From assembly GCA_905221605.1 (NCBI GenBank), contig CAJNDS010002712.1:124001-188000 (forward strand): a DNA stretch of 64,000 nucleotides, given 5' to 3'. The notes under the pieces were generated by a model. The model saw only the letters and a program-made list of their open reading frames with translations, had not been told where the DNA came from and did not search any database. Origin of the DNA: Symbiodinium natans (taxonomy: Eukaryota > Sar > Dinophyceae > Suessiales > Symbiodiniaceae). Below are positions 12,348-25,000 of the stretch, one piece after another. Position 1 is the first letter of the stretch. The number at the start of each line of letters is the position of its first letter. The position numbers were made by a program, and so were the translations under genes.

Positions 12348-13744
12348 GAACTTCCAGATTGCCCGGGCTGCCGGACCTACACCGCGCAAAGAAGATCTCG
12401 GCGCAGCGCTCGCCTCAAGTGCAAACATTACTTAATCATTACTTTGGGTCAGACTTGCAGATTCCCCAAGTTATGGTCCTTTGGGGACTTTGGGGTTCCT
12501 GGTGTTAAAGCGGGGTCTTAGATTTGGGGTCTTACATGATGGGCACCCAATGCACCCAAAAATATGTTTTAGAAGACTGCCGATAGGGCTCAATAGGACA
12601 TCTCAGCACCTGGCTGGCGCTTGGCCAGAACACGTATTGTCGCCTAAGAAACGTATTGCAGAGCCCTGGCCGGATAAGTCTTTTTTTGCACCTGGGCAGG
12701 TGACCTTTATGGACCCGACAGCACTACTGTTCGCAAGGTCTGTGAGTTTCGGTCCAGGGCCCTGGCGCTTCGCCTCATGGGCCGGTACTCCATAGAGGCG
12801 CCTGAAGGCACCGAAGGCAGGCGTATCTGGAGACTGGAGGCATGACCACACTTATGCGGACACGCTGGCCTGCCGACCCAGCCTCCTGGGCGTCATGGCA
12901 TTTGAAAGAACACCAAACTCCAGAAACTCGAAAGAATTTCGTCGAACCAAGACTAGATTGGACAATAGGCTCCACCCTCCCATCGGTTAAGCTTGAACTT
13001 GCGGCCCTCTGCCCAAGACTTGCCTTTTTGAAGTTTGACGATTGGGATTCTGACATTTCCGAGATAACACCATGAATGAAATAAGTTCCTCCTGCGGTCT
13101 GCTGATGAATTGTATGGCTTCGGACATGACAAGCTTTGAACACCGGTCGCCAAGGGCGCCGGTTATGACACGCGCACTTGAAGTATTCTACATTCGGTTT
13201 CAGACCGTTCAGACTGCGTTCAGACATCCAAGACATGTCCACTGTCCGCAAGTACGCCTAAAGCGTCTGCAATCGTTCAATGCAATCGTTCAAGTTCGTG
13301 AAGTCGCATTTCGTGTGTTTCGGAGGCATGTCTTGGTTCGAAATTCGACGACATAACATAAAATCGGCCATACCACCCATCTCATAGCTTGCGTACATAG
13401 GCCATCGCAGCATCCACAGCAACAATGTAAAGAGTGACCCACCGCAACCTGCCTGAGGATAGCCATGGAGTGAGATTTGGCTCCGATTTCGCATCCAGCT
13501 TCCCTGAGACTTCGCAGCAAAGCAACCATGTTAGCCCATGTTAGCTGCGTATAAAATCCGGGTGAACCCTTTCAACTGCGCCTTGGTCATTCTCCGTGAA
13601 GCTGTTGGCGCCGTCGCCGACGCCTCCTGAAACCGATATTGAGGGGGTATTTAAGCTGTTGCTACCACAGGCCCGTAGCTCAGGAAATCACCTCATGGAC
13701 AAGCATAAATCAGCGCAATCAATGGAGACAAACCACACGAGGCG

Positions 13745-13905
13745 GTGTATATATGTATATGTATATACACATGTACACATAATACACATAGACATAGATA
13801 CATACATACATACATACATACGTACATACATACATGCATACATACATACACGCATATGTATGTATGATTATGTATGTATAGAGATTATATATATATATAT
13901 ATGTA
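13745..13905. repeat. TATATG / TACA microsatellite
   Basis: A compound microsatellite of TATATG, (TACA)n and (TA)n about 160 bp long. Tyr/Ile/His-rich open frames on both strands here are by-products. Confidence 0.9.
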
Positions 13906-16144
13906 ATACTCATGTATTCGTGTATCTTCATATCTCAATCTTCTCAGCGATGCCTCGCCAGCCATGGCTTTCAGGGACAAGCTGCTTCTATTCAAGCTCG
14001 CACTTCGCATGGGCCGGGCCCGGCGTTCCTTAGCAGCGGGTGAGATCGCGGTCAGAGTCCCCGAAACTCTAAAGATGTCAGAAAAGTCTCACTGCAACAC
14101 TTTTGGGTCGTGCAAGGAAAAGCGAGATAAGGCAAACACGGGAGACAGCGGAAGGGCCGGAGGGCACGCCATCACTGGTTGCGGCCTCCAGCAAGCTGCC
14201 GTGATGAGAATGAGCTGTTCCCGACGCATGTTGCATGGACCCACTTGGATGCAGACGGCGTCCCCAGCTGGAGTGCAGATTGTACTTCATGGTGTTTAGA
14301 GGTGACGCCTGTCTTGTGTGGTGTTGTGAGTGTGCGAGGTGTTGTGTTACCTGGTGGGTGCAAGGCTGAGGCTTGCGCTATTTCGGCTGAACTTGCTGTG
14401 AGCTGCTTTTGGGGAATGATACTTGGAGCTTGTGAGACATGTATGGCGCTTTACGTCGGCATGTCATCTATGTGAGGCTGCAAGCCGAGGGACGTGGCTG
14501 CACAGCACCAAGAACAAGTTGCCGGGTATCTAAAATGGAGAAAGAAGCTTCCCGGGTGGACATCAACGTCAGGGTTGCATAAAATTGCCTGAGAGAGCAG
14601 CCTATCATTGCTGGCCATTTGTGACAGTGTGCAAAAGGCCTTCTTCTTCAGCGCGTCGATGCTGTCGTTCAAGCAAGGCTTGATGTGGCTGCTGTTGTAG
14701 GCCCCGACGCCCATGCCTGCCATCAGTCACAGAGCTCTCTCCAGCATGATAGACAGAGAACGAGCAACTGCGACAATTCATCTCACATCTCAACGACATT
14801 GAAGTGCCAGTCAGGCGCGGAAATGTAGCGTAGTGCTCGGAAGAAGAAAGATAATTACTCCGATAGCAATTCGTACATCTGCCCAAGCTAATGCGAGAAT
14901 CTCCAAGGTGATAGACACAAGACGGCAAGAAGCCAGCCTTTCATCCTCTGTGTTTGTCTCCGATGAAACACTTGCGAGCATAGCTTGGACCGGCAATTCG
15001 AAAGATCTGGGCCTACAGGCCTACAGCATCACGCATCCGTCTTGCGAGTGGTATGATTGCACACGCTTGCTGTTTCCAAGTCCCTGTGGTCCCTCTGTGG
15101 CCTATAAAGCAATTGAAGAGGAAGTCCAACATTGTCCTGTCAGTGTACACCACAGCTCTCACACAGCGCAGAGACACCTGGAAGTCACCCGGAAGCTCAG
15201 AGCACTCCTCGAGAAAGCTATCGCTGTCTTGACAGCGGCTGGGCCCTTCACGACTCGTCCCAGTTGAGCCGAGAAAATACTCTAAGAATCATCAGGATTC
15301 CTCAGGCATGCACAGCTGAACGTCGGTCCAGCAACTTGTATTCTGAAGTGTCAAACTCTTCATTAAACTTGCGGAAATCCTACCTCATTGATTGCATGGT
15401 TCTATTTGCAACCAGGCGTGCTGCTCGTCACAGCAGGATGAGGGAAGGCTAACTCGTGCTAGTTAAGCAGCATGAATTCCAAGCCTGCCTCTCTGTGCAA
15501 GCAAAAACAACTTCTGGAAAGCGCCCAGCTCACCAACTCGTCCTCAGAATGTGATGCTATAACCTAAGGTGTCTGAGCAACTCTGAACTCATTTGGTGCA
15601 TGAGTTTCGTTTGCTTGGGAAGTCTAGGACCCATTCTGCTGCGTCTTTCCGGGCGGGAGAGCCGGCAACTTTGTACAAGCGTTGGCATGAAAGCTGGCAG
15701 TGGGAGTGGCTGCTACATTCATGCTTACATACACAGCTGGCCGCGAATCGGAAGCAAATAGTCTTCACACGGCAACTCAAAGTTCACGACGGAAGAGAAC
15801 TTGCTGGTTGGAAGTTCAGAACGGTAGCTTCCTCAGCCGCTCTCATTGCTTGCTACAGTCTAATGACGCCAACATGCAAAGTGGGAGCTGGCTCGATTTC
15901 TGGCACCATTGGTGCATTGGCATCAGCATTCTTCGGCCTCATAAAGCAATTCCCTGGGCTCCAGTCAGATTGGAGCATCGCCCCAGATACAGAGACCCAA
16001 AAGAAGCCGTCATTCTGAAGGCATCGTGACTGCGCCCTCCGGACTCCAGTAGCGAGCTTTCAGCTCAGTGCCGGGCCGACGGGGAAAAGTGAGGGAACAT
16101 GCTGCGCTCACGTTCGGATGTGAATTTCCCATCCTCATCTTCAT

Positions 16145-16146
<2 letters not shown>

Positions 16147-16207
<61 letters not shown>
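16147..16207. repeat. (CA)n-(TA)n dinucleotide repeat
   Basis: About 18 CA units pass directly into about 12 TA units. Confidence 0.95.
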
Positions 16208-16494
16208 GGGGTTTTGTGAAACATGTCTTTGCCTGAATCAAGGTGGCCGCTAATCTGTCCGCCTAATGGGCAAGACAAAAATGGATACCAGCTTGATCGC
16301 AACGGAAAAGCATGAAATGGGAAATCTCCGCCTCGATGGAAACGACTCACCCTTGCTTAAATCGTCCTGAGTACGTAGTGTACTTGCCGCCTGTAACTTG
16401 ATGTTCCCACCGCAAGCCTCCTTTCAAGCCACTGCTATAGTTGCTACCATAAGCGCATCCACAGATGGTATCCAGAATCTAGGGCACACCCATC

Positions 16495-16767
16495 TTGCAA
16501 GCCCAGTGTCTACAAACTCTCCGTATGCAGCTCCAGTGGTGCGACGTCGTCGGCTGCTACCCCTGTGTCTCCAGCGTGGGGCACGGACCTTCAAGGAGCG
16601 GAGATTACTATTTTTTCTGTCTGGAATGGGAGGTCCCTCATGGGGAGCTGTATAACACAGCCAGTTCTGAGCACTTCTTCAGGCTGGACCAGGACAAGTT
16701 GATGAAACGCCAGATTGAGAGTTACAACCAGATCATGTTCGGCTTTCCATGCCGCCACGGTAGATAG
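16495..16767 (+). CDS. Possible exon, unidentified
   Basis: A 90-codon plus-strand frame with protein-like composition: aromatic and acidic residues around DYYFFCLEWEVPHGELYNT, then a charged helix-like DQDKLMKRQIESYNQ before a stop at 16765-16767. It is the only gene-like candidate on the plus strand. I recognise no family and see no supporting neighbour exon, so it could be chance. Confidence 0.18.
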   Translation: MQAQCLQTLRMQLQWCDVVGCYPCVSSVGHGPSRSGDYYFFCLEWEVPHGELYNTASSEHFFRLDQDKLMKRQIESYNQIMFGFPCRHGR

Positions 16768-19031
16768 GGCACCGGTGCCAAAAGGCTGTTGCAGATACCA
16801 GTAGGGCCTTGAACTGAAAGCTCACCTTCAAAAGTCGAAACATATCCCCGTCATCCTATGTCTCTACAGGCCAGAGCGGAAATGGGCTCGAGGCGCCCCC
16901 GAAACTCCCCCAGTTCCAGTCAAGTTGATTGTTCGGCCGAAGGATCGGGAGATTCCGTAGTGGCCGGGGCCTGCAGCCTATAGATATATCGAGTAGTATT
17001 CGTGTATGTGACCGATACATAATTTCCCAGGATATACCCGTCTGCCGGCCTTTCTGCGGCTGGCGTCGGCCTCGGAAGTCGCAGGGTTCAACACCATGCG
17101 AAAATCTCGAAAACGGATGCCTACATCTCCGCTGCATCTCCGTACTGTTGGCATTTAAGTTCATATCGCTTGGTCACGAGGGCTCCTGTAAGCCGGTACG
17201 AGTAGTATGCTGCTTAAGTAACGAACCGAGGAGGTGTCAACAGTGGTCTAACAGGTAATTGCACTGATGTTGAGGGGGCTAGGTATCTTGGGAGAAGTCG
17301 GAATGAGCGCCAAACCCTGAAGGATCCTGAGGGCATGAAGATGCTTTTATTGGAGCCATGTCCTGCACCACACTTCACTGGTTTCCAGTGGACAGGTCCT
17401 GCTGCAGGGCCCAAGGCCAGTGTTTCCCGCGAAGATTGCAGATGACTGCACTGGTTCAGTCTGATGATTGCATCCTACGTCCTAGATCTGGAAACCGCCA
17501 GCCCTAATGGACTTCCGTTTGCAGCAGGATCGCATCAGCACACACCACTCCACAGCGATTCTGGGGTGAATGGAAAATCCGGTGAATTTGCAACCATCCT
17601 CAATCAATCTCTCCACGATTACAGCCGGTGCCAGCCACCCGTGCTTTCATGAATTTCACGAGCCATGCCATGGTTCACAAGGTTCTTAGGAATAAATGGA
17701 GTAATTGAGTCGCAGTTTGTGGGCGCGCAAGCTGCCAGTTACCGCTCTGTGCGGCGAGGCCTCCGAAGTGATGCAAACACCTCGTCGCCAGCTGTCGCTT
17801 GGGCCTTCCACCTCCGGCCGGGAACCTCCGAATCTGTGCGCATCTAAAAGTCCCGACTCTCCAGACTGCCAGAAGCCTCGGCTTTGTGGCTCTGGCAGCT
17901 CCAGGAGTGTCAGGCGATGTCAGGCGGCTTTGGATGTTGCATGTTCGCATGAGGGCGCCGAGCTGGTGTATTTTGTCGTATGTTCTCCCTGTTCACTGGA
18001 TTTCACTGGACGTGCTTGGGCCCTACCTTCCTGGTCTGCAAGCTGCTCTGACTTCAGTGTCAAAACCAAGCACCGATAAGCACCAACTTTTGGAATTAAA
18101 TGGCTCCTTGTGAGCCTTGGGCGGGGGGCCGCATCCTGGTGCTGACAGGCTCTGTGCACGAGCTTGCGATCAAGTTGATGATTCGAGACTTGTTGTGGCA
18201 ACGGCAGCCTCTCCAGCACAGGATCTCTGGCAAACATCCGAGACTGTACGGTTTGCCAGCTTTGCGGGTACCCCTGCCCAGACAGCGGATTGGATGCACT
18301 CTGGCACTTCCGGGCACTAGCGATGTGAGGCGATGTGAGGCGTGGTGCTCCTCTTTAGACTGGCCGCTCAGCCCGAAACTGCCCAAAGCATGAGAAGCCT
18401 TCACCCTCTCGAAGCTCACTTGTCGATACTAGTTCTTGATTTTGTTTTGCTACGGAAGGGCAAAGCCAGACAATGAGTCAGTCATGAGTCTCATGTTTAT
18501 GTCATCAAAGCAGATGAACCTATGCGTTGAAGACAGCTGCGTCAGCGCGCTGAACAAAACACTGCCTAAGAACACGTGCTCTCAACCAACACCTATTGCA
18601 AGCGTGCAGTAGCTGTAGCTGTCAACTCAGCTGCACATCTTCCGTCTACAGAATCTACAAATCTACAATTAAATTGAATATGAATTAAATCAAGCCTGGG
18701 CTCAGGCCCTGTAGGTCCAACGCAAACGAGATCTGTTCAGTTCTTGTTGGTACCACTGGCTTGCACGGTTGGGCCCTCAGCATCACGCAGATTCCTTCTA
18801 CGCATCTTTTGCTGAAAGTATCTAGCGCGCTGCTTCTCTGTTTGAAATTGAAGCAGCAACCCCGCCGGCCGCGTCAGTCTGTGAGATCATTGCTCCTGTG
18901 TTTAGCATGCCATCAGTCGAGACACGCCCACCAGACTGCTTCGAAGCTGCGTACGACCGAAGGGAGGTGTGACATGGCATGAGCTACCGTCCTTCTACGT
19001 CTTCAGCGTCCTGCAAACCGGGCAGGGGGCT

Positions 19032-22000
19032 TCAGCCTCCTGGCAGGATGAGCGGATGAATGAGGTGGCGATCTGCGCATCGGTTCGCTTTCTTGCCCCA
19101 CCGCCCCCCACCGTGACCGTAGTGCCCAGTCCTGGTTGGCGGAGGGAACTCTTGACGAACTCCTGCCTTGAAGATGATTGGCTTGTACTCGTCTGGGACT
19201 GACCTTAAAGTGGAGCCCTTCTGGGGTGTCGGGCTTAAAGCGGGCTGAGGGGTCCTTTTCCAGGTGTCGTAAGAATACTCCAAGCGGTACTCTTTAAGTG
19301 AGATTTGTCGGGCCCCCTCCTTTGTTCAAATCCCCGGGGATGCACAAACAAGGGGTGGGGGGAGGGGAAGGGCAGCACATGATAGCACAGCAAACAGGGG
19401 TCAACATTGCTTGGCACTGAAATCGCTGAACTACTGTGGTGTAAACTCAGCCAAGCACCGGTGCATCACCGGGCTGTTGCGGTAGCGAGCGACGTGCGCA
19501 TCGAAACCCTGGTGTGGACCACTCCAGCTGACTTGGCAAACCTTTCCAGGGCTTTCACGAACTGCGTCGATACCCTTTACTGTCGCCTCACCACCTCGCA
19601 CTTGTTTAAGGAACTCTCTCGCCTTTGAGGTAGGCAGGCTCCACTTGGAGTAGCCCTGGAAGACCCGGCGAAACGATACCACGTCAGCCTTCAACTACAG
19701 TGGAACTGGCGAGCTACTCAGCTGCTGCCTGCATTTCTGATATCTCTCCTGGCACTGCCACCGAGTGTCAGGTCGGACCATGTTAACGAAAGCATAGCCC
19801 AGGTTGGCATTTCGGCCAAAGTCGAAGGGCAGGTACGCAAAGTCATATCGGCCTTTAAAACCTGAGAAGCGTACTTTATTCCTCTAGGCTCCCTATCACG
19901 CTTAAAGGTTTCTAGGGCTTCGGTGTAAGTATTAAGGCCTTAACGATTTGAGGGCGTAGGGGGTCTGTTTCTACAGGAATGGCCGGAATGTTCTGATGTT
20001 TTTTGCGAGCGTCCGTTCTGATCCATCATCTGCAGGAACATGTCCCTGACAGGCTCGCCGCATCAACAAAGCTCGCATGGTACATAGATGGCACTGATAT
20101 AAATATATATAAATATATATATATATATATAGATAGATAGATAGATATACTTATGCATGTTGTTTATCTTTGTTTATTTGTTTCCTGATATATGTATATA
20201 TATATACACACAAATATATGCTTTACTTTCGGAAACCTCCACATAATGCCATAATTACAACGCCTGCGATCTTCCTGGCAACCGTAGAGGGCTTGCTCTT
20301 ATCCCCGTAAATCCATAGCCTTCGAACAAGCCCAAAAAGTCACGACAGACTCCGTAGACCGAAGCTAAAGCCCTTTTTTCGATTCTTTCTTGGGCGATTA
20401 GTTTTCGGGTTGGGGGCGGGGGGGAGGTGGGAAAACCCTCTACTTTCTCCATTGTAGGTACGTTTGTACTCGGACACCTCTACAACTTTCTCGGAAACCC
20501 TCTAGATTTTCTCTATTTTCGGAGGAAAACCTCCTTTTTCTGAATCCTTCTTAGGATTCGTAACTAAGGTTCATGAGATCCCTCGGCGTGACAACCGCCC
20601 GGCAGAGCGAGGGGGGTGCCCAGGCCTAGTCACGAAAAATGAGGGGAAGGACTAGGAAGATCCAAGGCAAAAACCGGGCCTCAACTCTAAACCCACACTA
20701 AACCCGAGACAGGCCTCGCGGGCATGAACAGCAAGCTGTGGATTCGTGCTAGCAGCACCACCACACCCCCCAACAGAGGGTCAATGCCAAAGGGCACCAC
20801 GGGGAACAACCACACCATGAATAGGGAGAGACAAAAAGCCCGACGAGGGCCAGCCAACACGGCAGAAGGTGCACACAGGCCCATGAGGCCAAGCAAGAAA
20901 CGAAGTCTTACGAGACCAAAAGCGAGGAAAACAGACACAAGACAACCCGACCAGGGCGGGAAGTGGCACCCCATGACCTCCAAGAAGTGACTAGAGGGAG
21001 GTGGCAACCAACCTCTCCCTTCGATAAAGCGAAGGCTTTCCTAAGACATAGAGAAGGTCGAGGCTTTCCTCCTAAAATCAAGAAAGCATAAGTAGAGGTT
21101 TTTCTAGTAAAAAACATATGCCTGATCCCGACCTACACCCCATCCCAATCACATAAATCCCGCCTGGTGTAGTTGTTGGGCAGATTACGCAGCATGACTG
21201 TCGTTCGTTCGTCCTGAGCTTTGGACGAATGACACGCAAACAAAACTGCCTTAATCTCTCGAATCTCTAAACCCTCAACCCTCTGAAGTTGATGACATCA
21301 TGTGCGACCTGGGCTCGTCATTTGACTGCTCATCATCGCTCCTGGCAACAGCTTGTCTGCTGACTGGCAAGCATCAAAGGTTCTCTTCTTTCTTGTGGCA
21401 AGATGTTCGAAGCGTCGTGGTATGTTGAGTCGAACACCAGTGACCAGTCAAGGAAAATGGCGTAAATGGCTCGGTGCGGTGTTCGCGTCATGTTGCACTG
21501 GCTTTTGTGGAGCTAGGGACAAGTCTTAGAAATTCCTTCTGCGAGCTCCGTCTATTGGGGTCACCCGCTATAATCGCAAGTTTCTTGTCGGTTCTTGTTT
21601 TAGGGTCCGTGGTCTAAAAGTGTCAGGCCATAAGGCCCCTTGGGCTCCAGGAGCCTTCGAGCCTGAAGGCAAGCCCGTCCAGTTGCATCTAAAAACGTTT
21701 AGGGTTTAGGGTTTAGGGTTTAGGATTGAGGATCAGAATTACGAAATGAGAGCCCCCGACAAATTTCGAGACAGGCAGGCCTTCAAGGGCCTTCATGTCC
21801 TAAAAAGCTTCAGGTTTTAAGGGCCGCGGCTTCAGCCCATCACTGCAGGAAACCTTCGTGCCAAAAGGTTTGAAGCTGTCTAGCCTTCCAGGCTGAAGCC
21901 ACGGCCCTAAAACCTGAAGCTTTTAGGGCTTTAGGCCGTAAAGGTTTCGGGCCTTGAGGGCCTCGGCTTCAGCTCAGGTCCTCCCCCCCTGAAGTTTGTG

Positions 22001-25000
22001 TTGGGGGGCTCCCGGGGGCGTTTCTTCAGAGGGTCCCAGATTTCTTTGCGGGGGCAAAAAGGGGGGGCCTTTTCATTAAAGCCAGTTCAACATTAACTGC
22101 TACTGACTTCTGCTTCTCAGAGTATCTCAACTACTTCTGAGGCCAACTACAGACATGCACAAACGGGCGAAACCCATTGCGAGTCGCCGGCCCTTAAGGA
22201 CTTTGGATTTCTTGACAAGTTCTGTCGCCATCAGGTTTCTTTACGCGCATGACGAGCTCGCCACGCTCAACCTAGAGGCATATCAAACAGCCTGCCTCTC
22301 CAGAGGCTTATCGGCAACACCTCTACTCACAACACAGGCCTGCGGCAGGCTCTCATCCCGTTTACGATGGTTCTCAACGTGACTTCATGCTTGCTCATAC
22401 CCTGTTGTTGGGGAATGCTACTGCTGTACGAATGCTGCTCTCAGCAGGGAGGGCAGGGCAGGGAGGAGGAGATGGGAGAGGGGAGGAGAGGGGAGACGCA
22501 TTCACTCTGCATGGACAGGTGGAGGCCAGAACGCTGCAAAGTGTCTGCGACTTCCTCGTCTGCCCTTCTTCCAAAACTCATTTGCCCCAAAAAACCCGAG
22601 CCCTTTGTCTTCGATGACCGAGGTTCCTAACCCCTTTCATTATGCCGGCGCTCCTCGAAGCTTCGATGCCCCGCCCATCCTTCAGGGACAGCGGGAACTT
22701 GCAGCCCTCATCCCTCATCTTTATTCTCCCACTGGCAGACCTTAGCTATCTCCGACTTCTCCCTCTCGGGCACCTCTACAACCTCTGTCTTCGATAGCTC
22801 CGCCACAGAGCCAGTCCTGGGGCTGTGCAGTGGAGTTGTGCGCTAAACGCAACGCTCCGGCTACTGCAAAGCTGCATCAACATCCAGCAAATGCAGGGGC
22901 ATGGGATATCAACACACCCTGAAACCCTTCAATAAGAAAGGACGAGCCCCAGCCTGACTTTTATCACACTGGCTGCTGGACGCATCACCCTGAAGGAATC
23001 ACATCGCTGATACCTTCCAAGGCACGTCTCAGATGTCTGTGCCCGGCTGGCAGAGTCCTCAGAGGGATCACAATCAGACTCCACGTGGAGCCCTGCTAGA
23101 TGAAGCTACCTAAAACAACTTCGAGCCCGAAAGCCCCCGAAACCCTCAAGACTGAACCAGACAAAACCTTAAACAAACATACAGAACCATAAAAAACATA
23201 CGAAAAAAGTGTACGAAAAGTGAGACGACGCCGAAGCCACAACAAAAAAAAAAACAACCAAGCCACAACAAAAAACCCAAAAGCCACAACAAACAAAAAC
23301 TCGGGAGTAACTTCTGGGGGGGGGGTGGGGGGAATGGAACGTGTGAGGCCAAAGCCCGCGAGACCGCAGTTTTGAGGTTTCAGCGTGGTCTCCCAGCAGG
23401 TTTTGCTTGTCAATACAGAAATGCAAAGGCCGGAGCCCGGGAGACCGCAGATTAGGGTTTTCGGGAGCTGAAACTGCTGAATCGTGGTCTCCCAGCAGGT
23501 TTTGCTTGTCAATACAGAAATGCAAAGGCCCGAGCCGGGAGACCGCAGTTTAGTGTTTTCAGGACCTAAAACTGCTGAATCGTGGTCTCCCAGCAGGTTT
23601 TGTTTGAAATTACGGACGAGCGGAAACTGCTGAATCGTGGTCTCCCACCTGCTTTTGCTTGAAAATACAAAGGAGAGAGCCCGGGAGACCGCAGTTTCGA
23701 GGTTTCGGGAGCGGAAATGCTGAACCGTGGTCTCCCACTAGCTTTTGCTTGAGAATACAAAGGAGAGATACAAAGGAGAAAGCCTGGGAGACCGCAGTTT
23801 CGAGGTTTCGGGAGCGGAAACTGCTGAATCGTGGAACACAACATTCAAGAGAGACACTTTCAAGAGATCTGGAGACCCTCCCAACACAACTTTCAAGAGA
23901 TCTGGATACCCCCCCACACGACTGTCCAGAGGAGACACTTTCAAGAGATCTGGATAACCCCCACACGACTGTCCAGAGATCTGGAGACACTTTCAAGAGA
24001 TCTGCCCTCCCAACACAACTTTCAAGAGATCTGGAGACTCTCCGAAAGCCCCCAACACAACTTTCAAGAGATCTGGAGACTCTCCGAAAGATCTGCCCCC
24101 CCAACACAACTTTCAAGAGATCTGGAGACTCTCCGAAAGATCTGCCCCCCCAACACAACTTTCAAGAGTTCTGGAGACTCTCCGAAAGATCTGCCCCCCC
24201 AACACAACTTTCAAGAGATCTGGAGACTCTCCGAAAGAGCACTCGTGGGGTTCGAGCCCGGGGTTGATGGATCCAAGTCCAAGTGCTCTGCCGTCAAACC
24301 AAATGTGGATTGCAAAGTGAGAGGCAACAGCTTCATTATCGTACAAGCAGAGACAGAAGAAACCGAGAAAGTTACCGCTTGGTCAAATAGAGTTGCTGTT
24401 TTTTTTCCTCTGCTGCTGTAAAAAGGTTTCTGTTGTTGTTAGACCGCCCACCCTACGAAAAGTATGCAAACAAATTAGACAAAGAATCCTCAAAGCCCTA
24501 AACAGAAGCCCCATCCCCTAAGCCCCAGAAAGGCCTCGAGTTGCCCGGGCTCGTAGGCAGCTGGTGCCTCGGCCTCGAGGACAGGATCCTGAGGCTTTGC
24601 GGATACCATGGGGATTAACATATATGTACCATCACATATGTATGTATGTAAATATATATATATATGTATGTATACATACGTTAATATAGTCTTATACTAT
24701 TCTGAGAAATTCCTTTAAAACATATTTTGGTGTGTGTAGAGGCACATATACTAATATATGTATATATATATATGTATACATGGATAAAGAGTTCAGAGCC
24801 TGGATCTGCGAAGCTCCAAGCTACTGACAAATCGGGATGCTCACACGGCTGCAGCCACGGGGCACTTTGCGCCCGGCGTAGGGATTTAAACTGCTGTCGG
24901 GCACCTGGCCACCGGCCAGCTGCGTGAAGGCGCAGGGCTTATGACATTATGAATGATGGGGAGGTTCTCCTACCCGATGGCAAGTAGAGGCTCCGACTTG

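Larger units (their letters stand above)
11801..19031. other. No supported gene; scattered microsatellites
   Basis: This stretch separates the left-hand repeats from the last gene of the Mei2-like array. No conserved domain is visible. Two plus-strand open frames look more protein-like than the rest: 12842-13075 (77 codons) and 16495-16767 (90 codons, with an acidic/aromatic stretch DYYFFCLEWEVPHGELYNT). Neither has a motif I recognise. The telomeric and microsatellite tracts inside are listed separately. Confidence 0.4.

Noticed and set aside
20687-21007. 106-codon hydrophobic minus-strand frame as a membrane protein
   Set aside because: It lies in the M6 intron region, its composition is explained by GC-rich sequence opposite a Lys/Arg/Pro-rich plus frame, and there is no supporting exon.
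23355-24238. CRISPR-like regular repeats
   Set aside because: The repeats have no unique spacers of constant length and lie in an intron-rich eukaryotic context; they are ordinary tandem repeats.
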